Assembly: GCA_964433155.1 (NCBI GenBank)
Contig: CAYSQE010000020.1
Location: forward strand, 1-11,058
DNA: 11,058 nucleotides
Direction: 5' to 3'
Origin: 2-01-FULL-40-13 sp964433155
GTDB lineage: Bacteria > Patescibacteriota > Microgenomatia > UBA1406 > GWC2-37-13
The notes under the pieces were generated by a model. That model saw only the letters and a program-made list of their open reading frames with translations. It did not search any database and was not told where the DNA came from. Below, one piece after another: positions 1 through 6,321 of this stretch (positions are counted from its first letter, which is position 1; the number at the start of each line of letters is the position of its first letter). Made by a program: the position numbers and the translations under genes.

Positions 1-397
<397 letters not shown>

Positions 398-420
398 TTT
401 TTATTAGTCAGTCTGTAGTG

Positions 421-426
421 TAAAAT
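421..426 (+). promoter_or_regulatory. Predicted -10 box of ruvC (TAAAAT), leaderless arrangement
   Basis: TAAAAT at 421-426 differs from TATAAT at one base and is directly preceded by TG. It ends 6 nt before the GTG start of ruvC, so transcription would begin at or next to the start codon. No Shine-Dalgarno sequence is visible between the rRNA end and the start. The -35 region (about 397-403) is only a T-rich run and is weak. Readthrough from the rRNA operon is an alternative source of this transcript. Confidence 0.5.
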
Positions 427-432
427 GTATTT

Positions 433-903
433 GTGATTATTCTCTCAATAGATTCTGGTCTAGAAAAGACAGGATATTCTATATTTGAGAACCGAGATAA
501 GAAGAATAAATATATTACTTCAGGTCTAATTGAAACTAGTAAGGAAAAAAGATATGAGAAAAGATTTCACGAAATCTATCTTAAATTAAACAACGTCATA
601 AAAGATCATGATCCCAAGAAAATCATTCTTGAGCGCCTTTTCTTCTTTCGAAATCAAAAAACAGCCATAAGTGTTGGGCAAACTCAAGGACTGGTTATAT
701 TATTAGCCGCGCAAAATAATATTGAAATCGAGTATTTGACACCACTTCAGGTGAAACATGCTGTTACTGGCGATGGCCAGGCAGATAAGAAATCTGTTAG
801 AAAAATGATCGAATTGACACTCAAAATTGATAAAAAAATTAAGGAAGATGATGAGATTGATGCAATTGCGTGTGGACTTGCGTATTGTTATCTTTACAGA
901 TAA
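433..903 (+). CDS. ruvC: Holliday junction resolvase RuvC
   Basis: RuvC is the metal-dependent endonuclease that cuts Holliday junctions brought to it by RuvAB during recombinational repair in the cytoplasm. The 156-residue product has the usual family length. It carries the RNase H-fold acidic residues at the expected places: D7 in a DSGLEKTGY motif (DPG in most homologues), E67 in LERLFFF, and D140 and D143 in the DDEIDAIACG helix near the C-terminus. The VGQTQG segment at 81-86 matches the conserved GQxxG motif. The start is GTG at 433: the frame is closed by a TAA at 421-423 just upstream, and no in-frame ATG lies between. No ribosome binding site is seen; a -10-like TAAAAT ends 6 nt before the GTG, so the mRNA may be leaderless. 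gpmI follows after 15 nt but appears to have its own promoter inside the ruvC 3' end. No ruvA or ruvB is in view. Confidence 0.95.
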   Translation: MIILSIDSGLEKTGYSIFENRDKKNKYITSGLIETSKEKRYEKRFHEIYLKLNNVIKDHDPKKIILERLFFFRNQKTAISVGQTQGLVILLAAQNNIEIEYLTPLQVKHAVTGDGQADKKSVRKMIELTLKIDKKIKEDDEIDAIACGLAYCYLYR

Positions 904-913
904 GTTGTACAAT
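885..913 (+). promoter_or_regulatory. Predicted sigma70-type promoter of gpmI
   Basis: TTGTTA at 885-890 (4 of 6 to TTGACA), a 17-nt spacer, and TACAAT at 908-913 (5 of 6 to TATAAT) make a good housekeeping promoter. It lies across the last codons of ruvC. The -10 box ends 5 nt before the gpmI ATG, so initiation about 7 nt downstream would give an mRNA starting at the start codon. No Shine-Dalgarno sequence lies in the 15-nt gap. Confidence 0.6.
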
Positions 914-918
914 AAATT

Positions 919-2553
919 ATGACGCCAGTAATACTCATCGTTTTAGATGGTTTTGGTATTGCGCCTCCCGGCCCTGGCAATTCAATATACTTAGCAAACC
1001 CAACCAATATCAACTCCTACCTTTATAGCTATCCCAATACTACCTTAAAGTCATCCGGTCAAGCCGTCGGATTACCAGCTGGAGAAGTGGGTAATACAGA
1101 AGTTGGCCATCTAAATTTAGGTGCAGGTAGAATTGTTTATCAAGATCTCCCGAGAATAAACATGGCGATAGCTGATGGGACTTTTTACAAAAACCAGGTT
1201 TTTTTAGATGCAGTAAATCATGTCAAAAAAAATAAAAGCAAGCTCCATCTACTTGGCCTTGTTGGAGAAGGCAATGTACACTCAAGCATCGAACATTTAT
1301 ACGCACTCCTTTATTTAATGAAGGAGAAGGGACTGGATAAAGTCTTTCTACATATTATTACTGACGGGAGGGACTCATCTCCCAAATCAGCTTTAGAAGC
1401 TGTAAAACGTCTACAGGAAAAATTAGATAGCCTACATGTTGGCATAATGAGTTCTGTAATGGGAAGATACTATGCAATGGATAGGGATATGCGTTGGGAA
1501 AGGACTGAAAAGGCATATAACTGCTTAGCCAAAGGATCGGGTAATAAGTCTAAGTCAATATTTGAGACGATAGAATTATCCTATAAGCAAGAGAAAACTG
1601 ACGAATTTATTGAACCAACCATGATAGTTGACTCAAACGGCAGACTAATCGCTCCTATAGGAGAAAACGATGCTGTAATTTTTTTTAACTACCGGATCGA
1701 TAGACCGCGTCAACTTACTAAGGCATTTGTGCTTGAAAATTTTGAACGTGATGCAAATAAGGTAACATCATTTGATCCGTATGCAATTAAATATTACAAA
1801 ACACACCTTCCTAAAGAACCTATAGTGAATCCACCATTTAAGCGAGGCTCTAAAATTAAAAACCTTTCTTTTGTCTCAATTACAGAGTACGAAAAAAAAC
1901 TTCCAACAGGAGTTGCTTTTCCTCCGGTTCATGTTCACACCCCTTTAGGAAAAGTTTTATCGGACGCCGGATTTACACAATTGCGTATGTCTGAATCGGA
2001 AAAAGAACGTTTTGTGACATTTTATTTTAATGGCCAAAATGAAATGTCGTTTACCGGTGAGGAAAGACTCATAGTGCCCTCGCCTAAGGTGCCAACCTAC
2101 GATTTTAAACCAGAGATGTCTGCCTTTCAACTTTCGAGCCTTTTGCTCGAAAAAATGCAGGAAAAGAAATACCATTTCATATTAATAAATTTCGCGAATC
2201 CAGATATGGTTGGGCATACTGGTAATATTGAGGCAACAGTGAAAGCTATCAAAACAATAGACGAATGTCTAGGTAGGATAGTTCGTGAAAGTTTGAATCT
2301 GAATTATAGCGTTATAATTACTGCAGATCACGGTAACGCTGAACAAAAAATTAATCCACAGACTGGTGAAATTTCAACTGAGCATACAAGTAATCCCGTA
2401 CCATTTATCACTATAAATAATAAATATCAAGGAAGATTTATCAAACTTCAATCAGGAATTCTGGCAGATGTTGCACCCACAATTCTTAATTTACTCGAGC
2501 TTCCCAAGCCAGCTGAGATGACGGGGAGAAATTTATTAGAGGAAATTCGCTAG
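919..2553 (+). CDS. gpmI: 2,3-bisphosphoglycerate-independent phosphoglycerate mutase
   Basis: GpmI interconverts 3- and 2-phosphoglycerate in lower glycolysis, using two metal ions and a phospho-enzyme intermediate; it is cytoplasmic and belongs to the alkaline phosphatase superfamily. The 544-residue product (family usually about 510) has nearly all hallmark residues. These are D10 in LDGFG, H121 in GNVHSS, R151-D152 in TDGRDSSP, R183 and R189 in GRYYAMDRDMR, the R259/R262/R264 cluster in NYRIDRPRQ, K362 in SESEK, D429 and H433 in NPDMVGHTG, D470-H471 in TADHGNAE, and H489. The exception is the nucleophile: the usual GNSEVGH reads GNTEVGH, putting Thr60 (codon ACA, 1096-1098) where Ser is phosphorylated. 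No Shine-Dalgarno precedes the ATG; a promoter ends 5 nt upstream. The stop TAG (2551-2553) overlaps the stop of the convergent kinase gene. The function call is firm; the effect of Thr60 is unknown. Confidence 0.95.
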   Translation: MTPVILIVLDGFGIAPPGPGNSIYLANPTNINSYLYSYPNTTLKSSGQAVGLPAGEVGNTEVGHLNLGAGRIVYQDLPRINMAIADGTFYKNQVFLDAVNHVKKNKSKLHLLGLVGEGNVHSSIEHLYALLYLMKEKGLDKVFLHIITDGRDSSPKSALEAVKRLQEKLDSLHVGIMSSVMGRYYAMDRDMRWERTEKAYNCLAKGSGNKSKSIFETIELSYKQEKTDEFIEPTMIVDSNGRLIAPIGENDAVIFFNYRIDRPRQLTKAFVLENFERDANKVTSFDPYAIKYYKTHLPKEPIVNPPFKRGSKIKNLSFVSITEYEKKLPTGVAFPPVHVHTPLGKVLSDAGFTQLRMSESEKERFVTFYFNGQNEMSFTGEERLIVPSPKVPTYDFKPEMSAFQLSSLLLEKMQEKKYHFILINFANPDMVGHTGNIEATVKAIKTIDECLGRIVRESLNLNYSVIITADHGNAEQKINPQTGEISTEHTSNPVPFITINNKYQGRFIKLQSGILADVAPTILNLLELPKPAEMTGRNLLEEIR

Positions 2554-3461
2554 TTGGCTCCAATTTTGGCAAGATTTCTTGAGGCATAGATCGCCCCTTT
2601 TTCCATAGCTTTTTCAATATTTTTTGATTTATGAAATTCAGCAATAAATCCGGCAGTATATGCATCTCCTGCTCCGGTCGTGTCGACAATCTTCTCGACT
2701 GCAACCGCCTTCTGGTGAAAAACTTTGTCATTTGCATAACCATAACTGCCCTTTTTACCCTCGGTAATGATCACAACCTTCTCATTTAATTCTGGAATAT
2801 ACCAGTTGACGACGTTTTCAGAAAAATGGAGGTCTTTATATTGGGCCTTCACAAGTTCGGCAAATTCATGACCGTTTTGGATAATAATATCAGCAAATTT
2901 TAAAATGCCTATTAAGTCTTTTTTGCTTCTGCGACAGTCTTTCACACCAAAGTTAACAACCACGATAACAGAATGGTTTTTATAAAGTTTTAGTAGCTGT
3001 TCACGCTCACTTAAGGAAACATCGGCAAGATTGCCTAGATAGACAATTCGAGTATCCATGTATCTATTCATAGACTCTCCTCTTTTTAGTATATGCTGAT
3101 GTGGAGTAGAATAATGAACGATTGACCTTTCGCCATTGGGAGTTAATAGGATTGATGATAGATTAATATAGTTTTCCTCCAAGTCACAAAGTTTAGTTGA
3201 AACTTTGTAGTTTGCTAGTTCGTCCATAATGTATGGTTTAAATGGATTTTTTCCTATCTTTCCTAAAACTGCAGTTCTTAATCCATGTTTGGAAGCTCCT
3301 ATGGCAACGTTAGCGCCTCCACCACCGACAGCAGTATAAAAATTATCAGCAAAATATTTTCCACCGATCGCAAGTTGAAATCTTTGATCCCTAAAAGTAA
3401 GCGATTTACCTTTAAAAAAAAGGTCAATACTGATGTTGCCGATTGAAATAAGATCATACAT
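2550..3461 (-). CDS. PfkB/ribokinase-family carbohydrate or nucleoside kinase
   Basis: This family transfers the ATP gamma-phosphate to a hydroxyl of a sugar, nucleoside or sugar phosphate. The 303-residue length is typical. The N-terminal strand MYDLISIGNISIDLF matches the family start, a glycine-rich GGGGAN signature lies at 46-51 (substrate side), and the second PfkB signature DTTGAGDAYTAGF lies at 260-272 with D266 as the catalytic base and GAG as the anion hole. An N-x-x-E-like motif (NGHEF, 196-200) is at the expected place for phosphate/Mg2+ binding. Substrate cannot be read from sequence: ribokinase, adenosine kinase, fructokinase and minor 6-phosphofructokinase all share these motifs. 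Proximity to gpmI hints at sugar metabolism, but the genes are convergent, so co-regulation is not implied. A separate promoter is predicted just upstream, and no strong Shine-Dalgarno is present. Its TAG stop shares bases with the gpmI stop. Confidence 0.9.
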   Translation of the reverse strand: MYDLISIGNISIDLFFKGKSLTFRDQRFQLAIGGKYFADNFYTAVGGGGANVAIGASKHGLRTAVLGKIGKNPFKPYIMDELANYKVSTKLCDLEENYINLSSILLTPNGERSIVHYSTPHQHILKRGESMNRYMDTRIVYLGNLADVSLSEREQLLKLYKNHSVIVVVNFGVKDCRRSKKDLIGILKFADIIIQNGHEFAELVKAQYKDLHFSENVVNWYIPELNEKVVIITEGKKGSYGYANDKVFHQKAVAVEKIVDTTGAGDAYTAGFIAEFHKSKNIEKAMEKGAIYASRNLAKIGAN

Positions 3462-3470
3462 GTTAACTCA

Positions 3471-3499
3471 ATTCTAATTTTTTAATTTTCAATTTACAA
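3471..3499 (-). promoter_or_regulatory. Predicted sigma70-type promoter of the PfkB-family kinase gene
   Basis: Read on the minus strand: TTGTAA (3499-3494, 4 of 6 to consensus), a 17-nt spacer, then TAGAAT (3476-3471, 5 of 6). The -10 box ends 9 nt before the ATG at 3461, so the predicted transcript has a leader of roughly 0-5 nt. The surrounding DNA is extremely AT-rich, which raises the odds of chance matches; the exact 17-nt spacing is the main support. Confidence 0.5.
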
Positions 3500-3533
3500 T
3501 CAATTTTAAATTTCAAATTCTAAATTAAAAATT
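3476..3533. repeat. AT-rich imperfect inverted repeat in the recG-kinase spacer
   Basis: The 75-nt spacer between recG and the kinase gene is almost pure A/T with a few C/G. The left end (3476-3488, T-rich) pairs with the right end (3522-3533, aaattaaaaatt) over 12 bases with one extra T, and the inside has further partial symmetry. It has no GC stem, so it is not a classical terminator. It may be a degenerate intergenic repeat, a weak processing hairpin or simply low-complexity spacer; it contains the kinase promoter. Confidence 0.4.
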
Positions 3534-3536
3534 GCG

Positions 3537-5627
3537 CTAATCTCTACTAATCTGTTTTGTTTTGTATTCTTCTACTCCTTTTTTAATTTCTGGAAACTCG
3601 TCGACCTGATATTTATTTAGGAAATACTTAACTGCTTTCTTCGATTTATCGATTAATTCAAAGTCTGACATCGAGGCAATTTTTAGGTTAATATATCCAT
3701 GTTGGCGCGTACCAAAAATTTCACCCGGGCCTCTTCGCTTAAAATCATACTCAGCAATCTCAACCCCGCTTTGCTTTTTTGAAAAAAATTTCAAGCGTTC
3801 GATAACTTTCCCATCCGATGACTCGGTATACAAAAGGCAGTATGACTGTTTATCCCCGCGACCTACACGACCTCGTAGTTGATGAAGCTGAGCAAGACCA
3901 AATCTCTCTGAGGCTTCGATAATCATGATAGTTGCATTCGATATATCAATTCCTACCTCAACCACCGAGGTTGAGACCAATATATCGACTTTTTTATCTT
4001 TAAAATGCTGCATTATAATATCCTTTTCCTTAGACTTTAATTTTCCGTGTAACAAGCCAAGTTTGAACTCCGGGAAAACTTCATTTTTTAAACGCTCGAA
4101 CTCTTTGGCTGCTGCTTTTACAGATTTCATCGTCTCTATTTCAGACTCCTCAATTAATGGACAGATGATAAATACCTGATCTCCATTGATTTTTATCTGT
4201 TTTTTTATCCATGTATAACCTGACTCTCGCTTTTCTTTGGGTACAAGAAAAGTTTTAATTGGCAGTCTGCCAATGGGCATTTCGTCAATCACCGATAAAT
4301 CAAGTTCACCATATAAAGTCAAGGCAACGGTGCGCGGAATAGGTGTAGCAGTCATAGTCAAAAGATGAGGGTTGATGCCTTTGCCTTTAAGTTTTGCTCG
4401 TTGAGCCACACCAAAGCGGTGCTGCTCATCGATTACTGCAAAACCAACTCTCTCAAAGTTCAGTTTTTGAACAATAAGCGCATGTGTACCTATAACAATA
4501 TCAAAGTTAGTAGTCCTAGCCTTACCATCTTTGCTCGATCGAGCAGAGTTGGTAAGTTGTTTTTTAGAACTTGTGTGTAGCGCAATCTTAACTGGATAAT
4601 CTTTAAATAGCTGCATAATTGTTTGATAGTGTTGAAAAGCAAGTATTTCAGTTGGAGCCATAAAAAGTGATTGAAGTCCGTTTAAGTATGCTAGATAACA
4701 TGCTATTGCAGCAACCACAGTTTTTCCCGATCCTACATCACCTTCCAAAAAGCGATTCATCGGCCTAACCTTTCTTAGATCAGCAATAATTTCATTAATG
4801 ACTCTTTTTTGTGCAACAGTAAGTTCAAATGGAAGATTATGTATAAATTCACCTATCTCTTGTTGATGTTCTTTTATTTTAAAGGCATTTGTTACGTGTT
4901 CCTTATCCCACTCATTGCGAACAAGTCGTGCAGAAAGTTGGATAACAAAAAGTTCTTCAAAAGCTAGACGCTGTCGTGCTTTTTTTGCGAGTAAAAAATC
5001 CGAAGGAAAGTGAATATTTTTGTAAGCGTCAAATCTATCAATTAGATTATTGTATGAGGCTATCTCTGGTGGAAAAAAAGCTTCGCTACGACTTTTCGTG
5101 CGATCGGCGTAAAAGTCGTTAATAAGATAAAAAATTTTCTCGCGGATTAGTTTTGTCGATAATCCATTTTTCTCTGAATAGATTGGTACCAACCGGCCAG
5201 TATGAATCGTTTCGCAATCAAGATCCTTGAGAATTTCGAATTCTTTTGGCTCAAGAGTAGCACTGTGTAAATATCCTTTTGCTTCAACGGCGAGCGCAAT
5301 AAATAAGCCGCGTTGAAGTATACGTATAAGATACGGTTGGTTAAACCAAACCACCTTAATCTTGCCAGTTTTGTCCTCAATTTCAACCTTCTGGAGAGTC
5401 AGTCCTTTTCTTGTATAAACATTTTGAGACTTAAGCACCGTTCCTTTTATTGTCACCACTTCGCCAATTTGGATTTTACTGATTGACGAAATGATAGAAT
5501 AATCTTCATAACGAAAGGGAAAGTAGTTTAAGAGATCGAAATAGGTATTGATGCCGACTGATTTAAGGCGACTAACTGTAATAGAGCTTGTTAAAGGAAG
5601 GTTTTCTGTCGGCGTATCTAAATTCAT
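3537..5627 (-). CDS. recG: ATP-dependent DNA helicase RecG
   Basis: RecG is a double-strand DNA translocase that reverses stalled replication forks and branch-migrates Holliday junctions. The 696-residue product matches the family length. In order: an N-terminal helix-hairpin-like segment (about 15-45), the OB-fold wedge domain (about 50-140), Walker A GDVGSGKT at 296-303, Walker B/motif II DEQH at 400-403, motif III TATPIPRT at 426-433, helicase C domain with motif VI GRVGR at 586-590, and the TRG segment GEIFGTRQHG at 635-644 that couples ATP use to translocation. All key residues are present. The start ATG at 5627 has a Shine-Dalgarno GAGG 7 nt upstream, which lies in the last codons of the small membrane-protein gene whose stop is only 4 nt away, so the two are likely co-transcribed and translationally coupled. 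Together with ruvC it suggests a retained fork-rescue and recombination set. Confidence 0.96.
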   Translation of the reverse strand: MNLDTPTENLPLTSSITVSRLKSVGINTYFDLLNYFPFRYEDYSIISSISKIQIGEVVTIKGTVLKSQNVYTRKGLTLQKVEIEDKTGKIKVVWFNQPYLIRILQRGLFIALAVEAKGYLHSATLEPKEFEILKDLDCETIHTGRLVPIYSEKNGLSTKLIREKIFYLINDFYADRTKSRSEAFFPPEIASYNNLIDRFDAYKNIHFPSDFLLAKKARQRLAFEELFVIQLSARLVRNEWDKEHVTNAFKIKEHQQEIGEFIHNLPFELTVAQKRVINEIIADLRKVRPMNRFLEGDVGSGKTVVAAIACYLAYLNGLQSLFMAPTEILAFQHYQTIMQLFKDYPVKIALHTSSKKQLTNSARSSKDGKARTTNFDIVIGTHALIVQKLNFERVGFAVIDEQHRFGVAQRAKLKGKGINPHLLTMTATPIPRTVALTLYGELDLSVIDEMPIGRLPIKTFLVPKEKRESGYTWIKKQIKINGDQVFIICPLIEESEIETMKSVKAAAKEFERLKNEVFPEFKLGLLHGKLKSKEKDIIMQHFKDKKVDILVSTSVVEVGIDISNATIMIIEASERFGLAQLHQLRGRVGRGDKQSYCLLYTESSDGKVIERLKFFSKKQSGVEIAEYDFKRRGPGEIFGTRQHGYINLKIASMSDFELIDKSKKAVKYFLNKYQVDEFPEIKKGVEEYKTKQISRD

Positions 5628-5631
5628 ATGG

Positions 5632-5748
5632 TTACCTCACAAAAAGCAATGGTGCAAGCGATGAAAGTATAAGAATTATTGATGAGATGACTATTATGAC
5701 TTTCCAAACCGATTCTTTTTTAATTTTTATTTTTTTAAACAGTTTCAT
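5632..5748 (-). CDS. Small single-span membrane protein upstream of recG (38 aa, unknown function)
   Basis: A 38-codon reading frame starts with ATG at 5748 and ends with TAA at 5632-5634, 4 nt before the recG ATG. The peptide starts MKLFKKIKIKKES, with seven lysines in its first 11 residues plus K16, and continues with one hydrophobic helix (about 17-37) ending LLFVR. This fits an inner-membrane mini-protein with its basic end inside. No family is recognised. Support for a real gene is the TAAAAT box exactly 6 nt before its ATG (as for other genes here), the fact that the recG Shine-Dalgarno sits within it, and tight spacing to recG. Alternatives are a leader peptide that sets recG translation, a small toxin-like hydrophobic peptide, or a chance frame in AT-rich DNA. 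Confidence 0.55.
   Translation of the reverse strand: MKLFKKIKIKKESVWKVIIVISSIILILSSLAPLLFVR
5635..5638 (-). promoter_or_regulatory. Shine-Dalgarno of recG
   Basis: GAGG on the minus strand, 7 nt before the recG ATG, inside the last two sense codons of the upstream 38-codon gene. It supports ATG 5627 as the start and indicates that SD-led initiation exists here for operon-internal genes. Confidence 0.65.
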
Positions 5749-5751
5749 AGT

Positions 5752-5771
5752 TATATTTTACATGGTAATAT
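5752..5771 (+). promoter_or_regulatory. Candidate -10 region of the first pilin gene
   Basis: Two candidate -10 hexamers read on the plus strand: TATATT (5752-5757) and TAATAT (5766-5771), the latter with TTTCAT 17 nt upstream (5743-5748). Either would give a leader of roughly 15-30 nt that includes the Shine-Dalgarno of the pilin gene. The choice between them cannot be made from sequence. Confidence 0.3.
5755..5760 (-). promoter_or_regulatory. Predicted -10 box of the small membrane-protein gene and recG (TAAAAT)
   Basis: On the minus strand TAAAAT (5760-5755), directly preceded by TG, ends 6 nt before the ATG at 5748. This is the same TGTAAAAT octamer and the same spacing as at ruvC. The -35 region is weak. 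It would drive a leaderless mRNA for the small gene and recG. Confidence 0.45.
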
Positions 5772-5796
5772 GAAACTATTGAGGGTAATTGTATGA
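5770..5796 (+). other. Possible 8-codon upstream ORF coupled to the first pilin gene
   Basis: ATG at 5770 opens a frame encoding MKLLRVIV that ends with TGA at 5794-5796. The TGA overlaps the pilin ATG (5793-5795) as ATGA, the classical layout for translational coupling. The pilin Shine-Dalgarno lies inside it. It starts in the right arm of the inverted repeat. No ribosome binding site of its own is visible, and so short a frame could be chance. Confidence 0.2.
5781..5785 (+). promoter_or_regulatory. Shine-Dalgarno of the first pilin gene
   Basis: GAGGG ends 7 nt before the ATG at 5793. It confirms that start and sets this gene apart from its neighbours, which mostly lack such a site. Confidence 0.7.
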
Positions 5797-6275
5797 ATAA
5801 AAGCTTTACTCTGATAGAAATTATGATTGTAGTCGTTATCATAGGTATCTTAGTAGGTGGTGTAGCATTCTCTTACAAGAGTACTCTTGATCAGTCTCGA
5901 TATGTTAAAGCCCTGCAAGACATGAAGGATATCGCCAACTCCGCCAGACTATATTTTCAAGCCAATGGCAACTATCCTGATGATATGCATCCAACAGATT
6001 CGGTTGCTGATTTTGATGCATATCCAACCTATCTTAAAAGTTGGCCAACACCTCCGTGCCCAAATATGGTCTATGATTGGGAAAATTGGAATCTGATACC
6101 TCCTCAAACACTTGATTCCGATGAAATTTTACGTGTAACCTTACGAAAAAATAATCCACCAACTTATACAGTTATATTTTTCTACTGTCTGGAAACGCAA
6201 GGTGTTAACTGCAATGGGTCCTGGCCAGGGCAAGATATGCGAACAGTTGCTCCAAAAACGCTTCAATGCAATTAA
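5793..6275 (+). CDS. Type IV pilin-like (pseudo)pilin with N-terminal prepilin motif
   Basis: The product is probably an exported subunit of a type IV pilus or type II secretion-like filament: an N-terminal hydrophobic helix anchors it in the membrane until assembly, and the globular C-terminal part faces outside. The 160-residue protein starts MNKS-FTLIEIMIVVVIIGILVGG, with a very short basic leader, Glu at mature position 5, and an uninterrupted hydrophobic helix (about 5-26). The residue before the cleavage site is Ser4 where Gly is the rule; no in-frame upstream start offers an alternative. Four cysteines are present, the last at the penultimate position (LQCN), as expected for disulfide-closed pilin D-regions. 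The start is fixed by a GAGGG Shine-Dalgarno. The stop is a tandem TAA-TAG. A second pilin gene follows after 46 nt with its own promoter. The globular part is not assigned to a specific subfamily. Confidence 0.85.
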   Translation: MNKSFTLIEIMIVVVIIGILVGGVAFSYKSTLDQSRYVKALQDMKDIANSARLYFQANGNYPDDMHPTDSVADFDAYPTYLKSWPTPPCPNMVYDWENWNLIPPQTLDSDEILRVTLRKNNPPTYTVIFFYCLETQGVNCNGSWPGQDMRTVAPKTLQCN

Positions 6276-6287
6276 TAGTTCTTACTC

Positions 6288-6315
6288 TTGACAATAGATT
6301 AGAAAAACCTACAAT
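6288..6315 (+). promoter_or_regulatory. Strong sigma70-type promoter of the GspG-like pilin gene
   Basis: A consensus -35 TTGACA (6288-6293), a 16-nt spacer and TACAAT (6310-6315, 5 of 6) form the best promoter in the window. The -10 box ends 6 nt before the ATG at 6322, so transcription should begin at or within a base or two of the start codon. There is no Shine-Dalgarno sequence in the leader region. Confidence 0.8.
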
Positions 6316-6321
6316 GGTATT

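Larger units (their letters stand above)
5741..5777. repeat. Perfect 9-bp inverted repeat in the divergent promoter region
   Basis: AGTTTCATA (5741-5749) and TATGAAACT (5769-5777) are exact reverse complements with a 19-nt spacer, centred at 5759. The region lies between the divergent small-ORF/recG operon and the first pilin gene and encloses the -10-like boxes of both directions. It looks like a possible operator for a dimeric regulator. The left arm overlaps the ATG of the small membrane-protein gene, so part of the symmetry could also come from two similar gene starts. Confidence 0.5.

Noticed and set aside
1219..1232. Programmed frameshift at the A-run in gpmI
   Set aside because: The frame is intact and conserved across the run, with no overlapping downstream frame that would give a sensible product.
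5588..5773. Plus-strand frame of 61 codons across the recG start and divergent region
   Set aside because: It overlaps the recG 5' end and the small minus-strand gene, has no promoter or Shine-Dalgarno, and its hydrophobic end is the antisense of AT-rich DNA.
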